Below, one piece after another: positions 16,545-24,998 of a stretch of 64,000 nt of DNA; position 1 is the first letter of the stretch; every line of letters begins with the position of its first letter. This stretch comes from Peribacillus frigoritolerans (GTDB lineage Bacteria > Bacillota > Bacilli > Bacillales > DSM-1321), in NCBI RefSeq assembly GCF_030676415.1, contig NZ_JAUUTW010000006.1:62001-126000 (forward strand). The letters run 5' to 3'. The position numbers and the translations under genes were made by a program. The notes beneath the pieces were generated by a model. The model searched no databases. It was not told the origin of the DNA and saw only the letters and a list, made by a program, of their open reading frames with translations.

Positions 16545-17414
16545 TCATTTTATATACTCTAACAATAATTCTTTTGTATCATTCCACAAACGTTGCTGCA
16601 TAGAAACATCTTTTCCTGGATATATCGGATCAATTTTTTCTCCAGTTCCAACATTAAAGTATCCTCCTGTCACTCTTTCATATTCGGAATCAAGTGCTAA
16701 ACGAACAATGATGTCAGCCCCTCTTTTTGGATCTCCGATATTAAGGAATTCTAAGACTTTTCCCAATACAGAAGATATACGAAGTTCTCTTCCCAGGCCA
16801 GTATTATTGAAACCAGGATTTAGAGCGTTGGCATTTACCAAAGTACCTGAAAACTGACGCACTAACTCACCAGTAAACATGATATTTAGAAGCTTTGTTT
16901 TTCCATAAATTTTAGATGAACCCCTCAATGTAAATGGAGATGTGTCCGTCAGATCATATGGTAATTTTAGTTCTCCATGATTTCGTGAGGCTTCCGAAGC
17001 GACATTAATAATTTTTGCATTTTTTGCTTTTACCAATGAGTCCTTTAACAGATTTGTTAGTAGCCAAGGCGTTAGATAGTTTACCGCAATCATCTCGGCA
17101 AATCCTTCAGAGGTAACACGTTGCTCGAACCCATGAAGCCCAGCATTGTGGATGAGTACATCAATTTTTGTATAGTTTTGTTTTATCTCAAGTCCAATAC
17201 GGCGAACATCATGCATTAACGATAAATCACCAAAATAGAAATCAACCTCCGTATTTGGTGAAGCTTCTCTAATTAATTTCTCAGTTGCTTTAGCCCGTTC
17301 TTTGTTACGAGCAGTCAGCACTAAATGTGCACCACGTTTTGCGATTTCAATTGCAGCAATCTGACCAATACCACTGGTAGCACCAGTCATTACAATTATT
17401 GGATACTCAGGCAT
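16545..17414 (-). CDS. Short-chain dehydrogenase/reductase, retinol-dehydrogenase-like
   Basis: The 289-residue classical SDR has nucleotide-binding TGATSGIG (residues 10-17), NAG at LIHNAGLHG, a Ser in INVASEASR and the catalytic YGKTK. ARNKERA after the second strand favours NADP(H). The RBS AAGGAG lies 8 bp before ATG. It is divergent from a marR gene, and the 123-bp spacer holds two palindromic sites, so it is very likely the regulator's target. The substrate is probably a reactive aldehyde or ketone, by family analogy only. Confidence 0.85.
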   Translation of the reverse strand: MPEYPIIVMTGATSGIGQIAAIEIAKRGAHLVLTARNKERAKATEKLIREASPNTEVDFYFGDLSLMHDVRRIGLEIKQNYTKIDVLIHNAGLHGFEQRVTSEGFAEMIAVNYLTPWLLTNLLKDSLVKAKNAKIINVASEASRNHGELKLPYDLTDTSPFTLRGSSKIYGKTKLLNIMFTGELVRQFSGTLVNANALNPGFNNTGLGRELRISSVLGKVLEFLNIGDPKRGADIIVRLALDSEYERVTGGYFNVGTGEKIDPIYPGKDVSMQQRLWNDTKELLLEYIK

Positions 17415-17464
17415 TATACATTCTCCTTATATAAACTTGACATAGTATTAACAATTAAATATAT

Positions 17465-17478
17465 TTGACATATATCAA
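17465..17478. promoter_or_regulatory. MarR-type operator, imperfect copy
   Basis: TTGACATATATCAA is a one-mismatch version of the perfect palindrome 28 bp further right and lies near the start of the SDR gene. Confidence 0.6.
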
Positions 17479-17490
17479 TCATATTTAATT

Positions 17491-17508
17491 ATTTGACATA
17501 TGTCAAAT
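17491..17508. promoter_or_regulatory. MarR-type operator, perfect palindrome
   Basis: ATTTGACATATGTCAAAT is an 18-bp perfect dyad, 29 bp before the marR start codon. The 28-bp spacing to the second copy places them on roughly one face of the helix, suited to control of both divergent genes. Confidence 0.75.
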
Positions 17509-17537
17509 ACATTTAGTTTTGTTGAGAAGGGAGAACT

Positions 17538-17981
17538 ATGGATATTAATAATTCTGATTTGAGAGAAGAACTGGAGTTAGCTCTTGGTGAACAGCTCAAT
17601 TCGTTGATTAGTGAGGCACATGCACTTAATGTCAGAACTGCAGCTACATTTGATACAACTTTGCAGCCAGCAGCCTTTTTGATTGTTCGCTGGTTATTTT
17701 CACATGGTCCTACTAACGCATCGACTTTAGCTGAATCAACAGCAATGGACCGTAGCTCTATCAGTAGACTTATAGGGCAATTAAAAGGTCTGGGATATGT
17801 AAAGAGTGAACCCCACCCTAAAGATCGTCGAGGGGTAATGTTATCTTTAACCGACCTTGGTCATGACAAAACAATAAAAGCTTTAAAAGAAAAAGAATCT
17901 ATTTTTTTCGAACGTATTTCAGGTTTAACGGATTCAGAATTGAAGGCATATATTGAAATGCTAAAAAATCTAACGATATAA
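17538..17981 (+). CDS. MarR family transcriptional regulator
   Basis: The 147-residue winged-helix protein shows the MarR core: NASTLAESTAMDRSSISRLIGQLKGLGYV (helix-turn-helix, residues 58-87) and SEPHPKDRRGVMLSLTDLG (wing with DxR). The RBS GAAGGGAG is well placed. It is divergent from an SDR gene with two TTGACATATGTCAA-type operators between, so autorepression and control of the SDR are likely. No Cys pair typical of redox-sensing MarR proteins is seen, which favours a small-molecule ligand. Confidence 0.88.
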   Translation: MDINNSDLREELELALGEQLNSLISEAHALNVRTAATFDTTLQPAAFLIVRWLFSHGPTNASTLAESTAMDRSSISRLIGQLKGLGYVKSEPHPKDRRGVMLSLTDLGHDKTIKALKEKESIFFERISGLTDSELKAYIEMLKNLTI

Positions 17982-18658
17982 CAAAGCTGATAATTCTATT
18001 TGGAAATAAGAGTCTACTATTGAACATATGACTAAATCTGAAAAGCTCGTGTGTTAGTGTGTTAGATAGTATCCACTATTCCTACGTTGAAAGTCCAAAA
18101 GAGTTTAGAGAGACTAATTTAGATTTTTGCAGTGAAAAAAATTGTATTACAATTGCAGTTCAATGCATCAGATACTTAAATAAAACTAAGTATGTGAAGA
18201 ATAATACTTAAACTCCCATGAAAATTAAAAAGCTCAAAATCCAGAAAAAATCACAACAAAATAGACCCAGTAAAAATGCTTTTTAAAAAAAGGCTGAGCC
18301 TTATGAGTGATCTGATTGAGTTTGGTAAATCGTTAAACAAAAACCTCCAATTATAGCAAATTAAGTAGAGGCTAGCGCGACGACCAAAAAAGGATTAATC
18401 TCCCATGAGTGCTACCCATAAAGGGCGCGACAGTCGGTGGTACACCGTGGACGTCGGAGTCAGACTAACGGATGGGCTCAAAGGCACCATAGTTCAACGA
18501 CCTTCTTCGCCAGCCATTAAAACATTATCGACATAGAGACCAATTTTCATTCTCTGTGGTGAAGCGCTGATTTTTGCGCTTCATGAATGGCTAACGGGGC
18601 AGGATAGTTCAGCAAGGGGATAGATTAATTAATTAAATGGTAATTGAACCTAATCGAA
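17982..18658. other. 677-bp intergenic region with an unexplained GC-richer block
   Basis: No gene is visible. The block 18370-18540 is richer in G and C than its surroundings and contains inverted pieces (GGTGGTACACCGTGG). A hairpin GAAGCGC-N8-GCGCTTC sits at about 18561-18582. Motif copies CTAACGGATGGGC (18465) and CTAACGGGGCAGGATAG (18591) are present. Confidence 0.4.
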
Positions 18659-18693
18659 CAATAAACCACCACCCGAGAGTGGAGGTTTATTAT
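18659..18693 (-). terminator. Hairpin terminator of sspH
   Basis: AATAAACC and GGTTTATT border a stem with CCACCACCCGAGAGTGGAGG. It lies 14 bp beyond the sspH stop on the minus strand; the T run is short. Confidence 0.55.
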
Positions 18694-18706
18694 TGAATCG
18701 AGGGAA

Positions 18707-18886
18707 TTACTGTTCTTTTAAGCTGGTTACAGAAACACTTTGTTTTTTATTTGGATCATCAAGGGGATGGATTGTAGCTGTTCCATTTTGTTCATCCACG
18801 TGCTCAATGTAGATACTTTCCTCATTATAGGTTACATTAACCATATTTGGTGAAGAAGCAATTTCTTCTGCTCGTTGTGCGTTCAT
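18707..18886 (-). CDS. sspH: Small acid-soluble spore protein, H type
   Basis: The protein of 59 residues starts MNAQRAEEIASSPNMVNVTY and continues with IYIEHVDEQNGTATIHPLD, the signature of H-type SASPs of Bacillus. These are minor spore-core proteins made in the forespore under sigma-G. The ATG at 18886 is chosen because AGGAGG sits 8 bp before it; a GTG three codons earlier overlaps the ribosome binding site. No clear sigma-G promoter could be assigned in the AT-rich leader. Confidence 0.9.
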   Translation of the reverse strand: MNAQRAEEIASSPNMVNVTYNEESIYIEHVDEQNGTATIHPLDDPNKKQSVSVTSLKEQ

Positions 18887-19135
18887 TTTAGCCACCTCCT
18901 TTGAATTTGCAACATATATAATATTTGTTCCGAATTACTTAGATATACTTATTGTAATTAAAATTCTTCCAAGAATCCCTTACACCCTTACTTAACTAAC
19001 TGGTGCGTCAGCTAAAGATCAAGTTATATTTAAGCAGCTTTTAATCATTTCGACTAACGTGGCAGGCTAGTACAAAAGATTAAAATCAGTGGTTTGATAA
19101 TTACAGAAAATTAAAAAAGTTTAGGGGGATGTAAA

Positions 19136-19588
19136 ATGAATATTAAAGGATTTTCGATTTCCACTAATAAAAAGTATTTAGATGTAAATTTAATACATAA
19201 GTTTTTGAATCAAGAAGCTTACTGGTCAAAGGGAATACCTAAGGAAACAGTGATAAAGTCAATTAAAAATACGACCTTATGTTTTGGGGTTTATAAGGGT
19301 GAAATAGGTAATGAAGGTAGTGAACAAGTTGGATTTGCAAGGGTAATAACCGATTTAGCAACACATGCATACCTTTGCGATGTATTTATATTACCTCACT
19401 ATCGAAAATTAGGATTATCAAAATGGTTAATGGATGTTATCACCAACCATTCCGAACTAGAAGGGGTTCGCAGGTTTATGTTAGCTACTAATGATGCACA
19501 TTCATTATATAAAAAATACGGTTTTAATCAGATTGATAAACCAGAGTTATTTATGCAAAAAGTCCGTAAATCCCCATCTAAACAATAA
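19136..19588 (+). CDS. GNAT family N-acetyltransferase
   Basis: At 150 residues it has the GNAT core: QVGFARVITDLATHAYLCDVFILPHYRKLGLSKWLMDVI (strand 4 plus the acetyl-CoA loop, in the form YRKLGLSKWL), then the MLATNDAHSLYKKYGF ending common to the YjgM/ArgA-like group. The RBS TAGGGGGATG precedes ATG. It is single. The substrate, perhaps an amine or amino acid, cannot be told. Confidence 0.85.
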   Translation: MNIKGFSISTNKKYLDVNLIHKFLNQEAYWSKGIPKETVIKSIKNTTLCFGVYKGEIGNEGSEQVGFARVITDLATHAYLCDVFILPHYRKLGLSKWLMDVITNHSELEGVRRFMLATNDAHSLYKKYGFNQIDKPELFMQKVRKSPSKQ

Positions 19589-19701
19589 GGTTATTTTCAT
19601 TAACAGGTGCGAAAGGGATTAGACCCTGCATAATCGTGCACAGAATGTCGGATGATTAGTTCCAACTCCTGCTATTCTGTTGATATAAGGGAGGTCATTG
19701 A

Positions 19702-20574
19702 ATGGATTTGCTCAAAAATATGAATGGTGCCATTAAATTCATTGAAGACAATCTTACGAATGAAATTGACTTTAAAGAAGTGGCAAGGCTAGCTTATTGC
19801 TCGGAATATCATTTTAAAAGGATGTTTTCCTTCCTTGCAGGTATTTCACTTTCCGAGTATATCCGCCGAAGACGACTTACACTTGCAGCGTTTGAGCTTA
19901 AAGATAACAAGATAAGGGTCATTGATATAGCGATAAAGTACGGGTACAGTTCACCAGACTCGTTTGCGAGAGCATTTCAACATTTGCATGGTATCACACC
20001 ATCAGAAGCGAGAAGTAATGGCCATTCACTTAAAGCCTATCCACCGATGTCCTTCCAATTATCCATTAAAGGAGGCAGTGAAATGAACTATCGAATTGAA
20101 GAAAAAGAGGCATTTCACATAATTGGAATTAAAAAAAGAGTTCCAATCATTTTTAACGGGGTTAATCCAGAGATTGCATCTATGTGGAAAAGTTTAGACG
20201 AGAAAACGATAAATGAACTTAAAAACCTATCGAATGTCGAGCCATTAGGGCTGCTTAGTGCATCTGCGAACTTTTCCGAAGGCCGGTTGGAGGAAAAAGG
20301 GGAGCTTGATCATTATATCGGCGCAGCAACTACGAGGGAATGTCCAGATAACTTAACACAGCTGAAAGTTGATGCGTCTACATGGGCGGTATTCGAAGCA
20401 GTCGGACCCTTTCCTGAAACACTGCAAAATGTATGGGGACGTATTTATTCCGAATGGTTTCCATCCTCTAACTATGAACAAAGAGAAGGGCCAGAAATCC
20501 TTTGGAACGAAAATAAAGATATAAGCTCACCAACATTTAGAAGCGAAATATGGATCCCCGTTATGAAAAAGTAA
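19702..20574 (+). CDS. AraC family regulator with GyrI-like effector domain
   Basis: The protein of 290 residues starts with two AraC helix-turn-helix units (residues 8-105; [20 protein letters not shown] and [21 protein letters not shown], then HGITPSEAR). The C-terminal 160 residues form an integron/GyrI-like small-molecule-binding domain ([19 protein letters not shown] ... EIWIPVMK). Rob/BmrR-type relatives sense drugs or amphipathic compounds. The RBS GGGAGG is well placed. No obvious target gene is attached; the SRPBCC gene 150 bp downstream lies beyond a terminator. Confidence 0.88.
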   Translation: MDLLKNMNGAIKFIEDNLTNEIDFKEVARLAYCSEYHFKRMFSFLAGISLSEYIRRRRLTLAAFELKDNKIRVIDIAIKYGYSSPDSFARAFQHLHGITPSEARSNGHSLKAYPPMSFQLSIKGGSEMNYRIEEKEAFHIIGIKKRVPIIFNGVNPEIASMWKSLDEKTINELKNLSNVEPLGLLSASANFSEGRLEEKGELDHYIGAATTRECPDNLTQLKVDASTWAVFEAVGPFPETLQNVWGRIYSEWFPSSNYEQREGPEILWNENKDISSPTFRSEIWIPVMKK

Positions 20575-20598
20575 GTATAGTAGGCGAAAGATTTATCC

Positions 20599-20628
20599 GA
20601 AGAGCTGTCTTAAGGCAGCTTTTTCTTA
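20599..20628 (+). terminator. Rho-independent terminator after araC-type gene
   Basis: AGCTGTCTTAAGGCAGCT is followed by TTTTCTT. Confidence 0.75.
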
Positions 20629-20727
20629 TGGAACAAACAGGACAGGATAATGAAATGAGGGCTAGGTAATATTTGCTATAACGAGCTATAATGATGTTAG
20701 AAAGTGCTTATATAAGGAGATTGAGGA

Positions 20728-21183
20728 ATGCCTGTTATTGAGTATCAACAATTTATTAAAGCACCAGTTGAATTATGTTTTGACCTTGCGAGGAGCGTGG
20801 ATATCCATACCAAAACGACAGCGGAAACAAAGGAAATTGCTGTTGATGGTGTGACGGAAGGGCTATTAGAGGAGGGAGATACTGTAACTTGGGAAGCCAT
20901 TCACTTTGGTATTAAACAAAGGCTGAAAGTCCAAGTGACATTAATGGAAAAACCAAATAAGTTTGTAGATATCATGGTGAAGGGAGCCTTCCATTCCTTC
21001 GTACACACACATCAGTTTATAGAAGAATCAGGTGGAACTATAATGATAGATAAATTTCAATATAAGTCACCGTTCGGTCCAATTGGAGTTTTAGCTGATA
21101 AGTTGTTTTTAGAGAAGTATATGAGAGCCTTTATCGTTTCTCGTGCAAAGGCACTGAAAAAGATTGCCGAGAATATACACTAA
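20728..21183 (+). CDS. SRPBCC (START-like) family protein
   Basis: The protein of 151 residues has the helix-grip pattern of SRPBCC ligand-binding proteins: IEYQQFIKAPVELCFDLARS at the start, VTWEAIHFGIKQRLKV in the middle, a long C-terminal helix ending RAKALKKIAENIH. Homologues in Bacillus are annotated as cyclase/dehydrase-like or cell-division-inhibitor-like without proven function. The RBS AAGGAG lies 8 bp before ATG. The gene stands alone. Confidence 0.75.
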   Translation: MPVIEYQQFIKAPVELCFDLARSVDIHTKTTAETKEIAVDGVTEGLLEEGDTVTWEAIHFGIKQRLKVQVTLMEKPNKFVDIMVKGAFHSFVHTHQFIEESGGTIMIDKFQYKSPFGPIGVLADKLFLEKYMRAFIVSRAKALKKIAENIH

Positions 21184-21743
21184 CCATGTTTAAATATCAG
21201 GGGTTGCTGCCTTTTTTTGTTTCAGAAGAATGGACTTGTTATTGTTTTTTTATAAAAATGCTTTTAAATCACGAAGACATTATTGAAATACAAAAACAAC
21301 TTGATGGATTAAGTAAACCTTAGATGGACACGCAGATGGATGGGGAGTAAGGGTTAATTGATCTAATAGCTGTTCTTGTTATAAAGTTACCAGTTCATAA
21401 TGAACTAACAGGTGCCTTTATTGAAGTTCGGAGCTGTCTTTATCATCGGCACCCTAGATGTTAGCAAATGGCTCGGCTCAGCGGTACAACCGTGTAAGGC
21501 CCGCGGATACAACCGACCTTTAATTATAATTACGGAACAAATCGTTGGAAGCGATTTGATCTTTTTATTTGTTTTTATAAGAATAACACAAATAGAACAA
21601 ATGTTCCAGTATAAAAGTGTAAATTTATTACTTTTTTTGAAAAACAAAGGGTATTGTCGATTTTTTTTGAAGAACTAACGGGTGCAAGAGTTGAAGAAGG
21701 GGTGAAACCGGCAACCCTTTTATGCTATTGGGAGGAAAACTAT
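21184..21743. other. 560-bp intergenic region with a structured block
   Basis: The stretch 21405-21530 is GC-richer than its flanks, begins with a CTAACAGGTGC motif and contains self-complementary pieces (CGGCTCAGC, GCCCGCGG). It is followed by a terminator-like hairpin AAATCG-N6-CGATTT and a T-rich tail (21539-21575). A small RNA gene is possible but not shown. Another CTAACGGGTGC motif is at 21675. Confidence 0.35.
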
Positions 21744-22448
21744 ATGGATTTAAATATTGTAAAAGCCAATTTAAAGGATAAATATTATGAATATAGAGAA
21801 AGAGGATATGATTGTAAAGAAGCATATAATAAAATCTTAACCAGTATAAATCATTGGGTTAATGAATTGTCCATTTCATTAATAAGAAAGGAAAATTCTA
21901 TGACTTTAGACCAAATAAAAAAACTTTCATCTATAGTTTATGAGAATGTCGGTGAATGGGTAGGAGCTCCAAAAGTTATTTATAGCGACACTTTACCTGC
22001 AGTTGTTTATGATTATCCTAAGGAAAATGGCAATAATCCATTAAACATTGAATGTAATGATAAATATTTTATTCGTGCAAATGGTTTCTCTTATTCATAT
22101 TCACAATATCTTTCGGACTCTGAACTTGTTAGGGATAACGAGGTACAGAGGAAAATCCCAATGGGCTATAAAAGTATATCTTTGTATGAGAAAATGGTAT
22201 TCATTAAGAATGGACAGATTATAAAAAGCTTTGAGGAAATCCCAGAACAAGCCAAAGGAGACCATTATACAATCATTACAACATCGGAATATCTTGGTCA
22301 AGGTGGTTATCAAAACTCCCCAGATTTAAGTATTGTTGATAAAACGGATTATTTAAAAATAAAACAGTTGGCCATTTGCCTGTCAAAAAAGGATAAAAAA
22401 GGCGTTTATCTTGTTTGCAAAAATAACGACAACATTTATTGGCATTAA
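21744..22448 (+). CDS. Hypothetical protein
   Basis: The protein of 234 residues starts MDLNIVKANLKDKYYEYRER with GGAGG 8 bp before the ATG at 21744. It is soluble, acidic-to-neutral, rich in Lys, Asn and Tyr, without a signal peptide or membrane helix. The central part (VYDYPKENGNNPLNIECNDKY and FIRANGFSYSYSQYLSDSE) was not matched to any family I know. It is bordered on both sides by copies of the CTAACGGGTGC / CTAACAGGTGC motif. Low GC and lack of partners suggest an accessory gene. Confidence 0.65.
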   Translation: MDLNIVKANLKDKYYEYRERGYDCKEAYNKILTSINHWVNELSISLIRKENSMTLDQIKKLSSIVYENVGEWVGAPKVIYSDTLPAVVYDYPKENGNNPLNIECNDKYFIRANGFSYSYSQYLSDSELVRDNEVQRKIPMGYKSISLYEKMVFIKNGQIIKSFEEIPEQAKGDHYTIITTSEYLGQGGYQNSPDLSIVDKTDYLKIKQLAICLSKKDKKGVYLVCKNNDNIYWH

Positions 22449-22658
22449 ACTTTTTTTCTTATTCAACTAACAGGTGCTTTCGTATTACGGTCGACCAGTA
22501 AATATGAATGGCGCCCCAATTGTTAGACACAACTAAGGAAAGGTATACTGGAGCGAAAAAAATCCGTAAAAATAGTTTACTAAGATACATTCAGTCTAAG
22601 GAGAACAGAATGGGTAAGCGATACATGCCAGGTTGACATAACTCATCTTTGGGAACTA

Positions 22659-22700
22659 AAAAAAGTACTTTGATCAAGTAAGGTATCAAAGTACTTTCCA
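22659..22700 (-). terminator. Terminator of the CCKKK-repeat gene
   Basis: AAAGTACTTTGAT and ATCAAAGTACTTT pair around a short loop; on the minus strand the stem is followed by a T run. It lies just beyond the stop at 22710. Confidence 0.8.
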
Positions 22701-22709
22701 TTTAACAAA

Positions 22710-23507
22710 CTACCAATTACCCCAACAGTCATCATCGCAGCATTTCTTCTTACAACAATCCTGGTGATGGTCATCAGAGCAGCTTTTTTTCTTCTTACAA
22801 CAATCCTTGTGATGGTCATCATCGTAGTATTTTTTCTTACAACAATCATAGTAATGGTCATCATCGCAGTATTTTTTCTTACAACAATCATCATGATGGT
22901 CATTATCACAGCATTTTTTCTTCTTACAACAATCATCGTGATAGTCATTATCGCAGCTTTTTTTCTTACAACAATCCTTGTGCTGGTAATCATCGCAGTG
23001 TTTTTTCTTACAACAATCATAGTAATGGTCATCATCGCAGCGCTTTTTCTTACAACAATCATAGTAATGGTCATCATCGCAGCGTTTTTTCTTACAACAA
23101 TCATAGTAATGGTCATCATCGCAGCGTTTTTTCTTACAACAATCATAGTAATGGTCATCATCGCAGCATTTTTTCTTACAACAATCCTTGTGCTGGTCAT
23201 CATCGCAGCATTTTTTCTTACAACAATCATAGTAATGGTCATCATCGCAGCGTTTCTTTTTACAACAATTCTTGTGCTGGTCATCATCACAGCATTTTTT
23301 CTTACAACAATCCTTGTGCTGGTCATCATCGCAACGTTTTTTCTTACAACAATCCTTGTGCTGGTCATTATCGCAGCGTTTTTTCTTACAACAATCCTTG
23401 TGTTGGTCATTATCGCAGCGTTTTTTCTTACAACAATCCTTGTGCTGGTCATTATCACAGCGTTTTTTCTTGCGTTTTTTCTTAGAACAATCCTCGTGAT
23501 AAGACAT
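22710..23507 (-). CDS. Cys/Lys/Asp/His-rich tandem-repeat protein, likely metal-binding or spore-coat
   Basis: The protein of 265 residues is almost entirely seventeen copies of a 14-residue unit, CDDDHYYDCCKKKR or CDNDQHKDCCKKKR with variants, ending CDDDCWGNW. Each unit has three Cys, acidic residues and one or two His or Tyr, followed by three Lys. ATG at 23507 has AAAGGAG at good distance; a longer frame upstream lacks a site. It lies downstream of and parallel to a coat-like gene. No catalytic motif exists. Metal binding, cross-linking or phosphoprotein-like packing in the spore coat are inferences from composition. The DNA repeats leave long open frames on the opposite strand as an artefact. 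Confidence 0.75.
   Translation of the reverse strand: MSYHEDCSKKKRKKKRCDNDQHKDCCKKKRCDNDQHKDCCKKKRCDNDQHKDCCKKKRCDDDQHKDCCKKKCCDDDQHKNCCKKKRCDDDHYYDCCKKKCCDDDQHKDCCKKKCCDDDHYYDCCKKKRCDDDHYYDCCKKKRCDDDHYYDCCKKKRCDDDHYYDCCKKKHCDDYQHKDCCKKKSCDNDYHDDCCKKKKCCDNDHHDDCCKKKYCDDDHYYDCCKKKYYDDDHHKDCCKKKKSCSDDHHQDCCKKKCCDDDCWGNW
22737..23470 (-). repeat. 42-bp tandem repeat array (17 coding units)
   Basis: Units of about 42 bp, visible on the plus strand as TTTTTTCTTACAACAATC followed by a variable CATAGTAATGG or CTTGTGCTGG and TCATCATCGCAGC. Two main variants (encoding DHYYD and DQHKD) alternate in blocks, with four near-identical units in a row at about 23030-23170, pointing to recent unequal exchange. 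Confidence 0.85.
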
Positions 23508-23550
23508 ATAAATGTCACTCCTTTCTTTCTTATAAAATAATATAAATAAA

Positions 23551-23582
23551 AGCAAAGCCTTCATTTAGAAAGGCTTTGCTAG
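23551..23582 (-). terminator. Hairpin between coat-like genes
   Basis: AGCAAAGCCTT and AAGGCTTTGCT pair around TCATTTAG; on the minus strand it follows the coat-like gene that ends at 23614, so the repeat-protein gene probably has its own promoter. Confidence 0.7.
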
Positions 23583-23613
23583 TCAAGACTAAAAACTAAC
23601 TCAACACCGTCAT

Positions 23614-24399
23614 TTACGTAGAAGGAAGAGTATTAGTTGTTGGAGTAGTTGTAGATTCACAACGACGGTCATTTACGTCGCAAATACCGCCATGTGAATC
23701 CACAATAACTTGTCGAGTCACTGTAATTGAAGTGCGTAGTACAATCTTGACTAAAATAGCATCAGTAGTGACAGCTCCCGTGCCCGTGACGAAAGAAACT
23801 CCTGGTTGAGCAAAGATCCCTTCTACCACCAATGGGGGTTCTATTACTGAATCCTCAGGGCAGGCACCTGGAAAATCTGTATGCGCCTGGAATGGTAAAT
23901 TCGTTGCAAGTACGGCTGTTGCAGGAGTGGTTGTTCCCGGTGCCAAAAATGTTACCGTAATGGTTACAGGAATAAACCCGATGTTAACGACTTTGTCCCT
24001 AATGATTGTCGTGTTACGGACAACACCAGATAGATTCGGTACAACAGCTACGGAAACAATAGTGGATCCAGCTGGTATTACAGGAGCAAACGCGGTAAAA
24101 GGAAATGTTGCTTCTGCAACCTTTTGTACCGTTTTTGAGCCTACAACTGAATTAACTAGGACGCAGTCGCTGTTTAATGGTGCAGCGAGTTCGCGTGCTG
24201 GAGCTTTAAAATTACATTCGCAAGCAGAAACGTCGTGAGACTTACAAACCTTACATGGCTTTTTATGATTAAATTTTGAATGAGGATCAAATTTTGAATC
24301 ATTGCCAAATCTTGAATCATTGCCGAAATCCCATTCTCTGTCGGAACAGACAGAACCCCAGATGCTGTTCTTTGGATTTTTATTACTGAAATTTCCCAC
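23614..24399 (-). CDS. Spore coat/exosporium-like protein (tentative)
   Basis: The protein of 261 residues has a Asp/Asn/Ser-rich head with repeated GNDSRF/GNDSKF pieces, a Cys cluster (CKVCKSHDVSACEC, residues 49-62), then a beta-rich body with repeated Val/Thr strands (TFPFTAFAPVIPAGSTIVSV, VVNIGFIPVTITVTF, AILVKIVLRTSITVTRQV) resembling spore-surface DUF3794/SPOCS-type proteins, and a Thr/Pro tail. It starts with GTG at 24399; AAAGGA is 10 bp upstream. The family is a resemblance, not a firm match. The neighbouring repeat protein and the YjcZ-type peptide support a spore-related role. Confidence 0.55.
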   Translation of the reverse strand: MGNFSNKNPKNSIWGSVCSDREWDFGNDSRFGNDSKFDPHSKFNHKKPCKVCKSHDVSACECNFKAPARELAAPLNSDCVLVNSVVGSKTVQKVAEATFPFTAFAPVIPAGSTIVSVAVVPNLSGVVRNTTIIRDKVVNIGFIPVTITVTFLAPGTTTPATAVLATNLPFQAHTDFPGACPEDSVIEPPLVVEGIFAQPGVSFVTGTGAVTTDAILVKIVLRTSITVTRQVIVDSHGGICDVNDRRCESTTTPTTNTLPST

Positions 24400-24998
24400 A
24401 AAATCACAATCCTTTCTTGTAACTATTTTTTTTTCGAAAATGAAATGGAGTGTAGTATCGAACCGTACTAAAGCACTGCCAAAAGCATTTTCAAGTAGTT
24501 ACAAAATATAGTATTAATAAAATAAGGCAATTGCTTGGACAGGTTACTTATATTTCCGGACTAGCGGTAAATATTTATAGGGTTTACACTTATAATTTAG
24601 CGTTAGAGGAAATATGGAACGCGGTAAAGAAATGGACGAATTCAAAAGGGAAGCAAAAAGCTAAACAATGAAAAGCAGTGGCTACAAAAATACAGATAAA
24701 CCCAAAAAGAGCTTCTTTGCTCGATTTTTCGGAGAGTGAACAAAGAAGTCCTAGGCTCTTTTTAAGACGTCTAAACGAAGTTTCGTTTCCATTACCAAAG
24801 TTTAGATCTATGAGGTTTATAGAGGGAAATTCAACCGTTAACTTTTTTATAATGTTGCTATTAAACTGTTAATTTCAGGTCGTGAGGGTGGTTTAAGAAA
24901 AGTTTCCGGTGATTTTTGTGTCATTATCCTAATTAGAACATAAGTTAAATTAACCCATTTAATTATTTCCTCCTAAAACAAATAAGGAGATGTTTCTA
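24400..24998. other. 600-bp intergenic region
   Basis: No gene was identified. It must hold the promoters of the two flanking divergent genes. A long inverted repeat is at 24705-24765 (AAAAAGAGC, TTCTTTG and their complements, ending in GCTCTTTTT), which looks like a terminator without an attached gene. Confidence 0.4.
24705..24765. terminator. Orphan terminator-like inverted repeat
   Basis: AAAAAGAGCTTCTTTG pairs with CAAAGAAG and GCTCTTTTT with a 6-nt bulge. No gene ends just before it on either strand, so it may mark the end of a small RNA or a decayed gene. Confidence 0.5.

Noticed and set aside
22490-22560. GGCGCCCCAATTGTTAGACACAAC, which recalls an IS3-type end
   Set aside because: Only one end, no transposase remnant and no duplication; similarity is from memory only.
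22764-23540. Long open frame of about 258 codons on the plus strand over the repeat gene, encoding Val/Ile/Phe-rich repeats
   Set aside because: It is a by-product of the 42-bp repeat, which keeps all frames open. No ribosome binding site; the opposite strand has a proper start and Cys-rich product.
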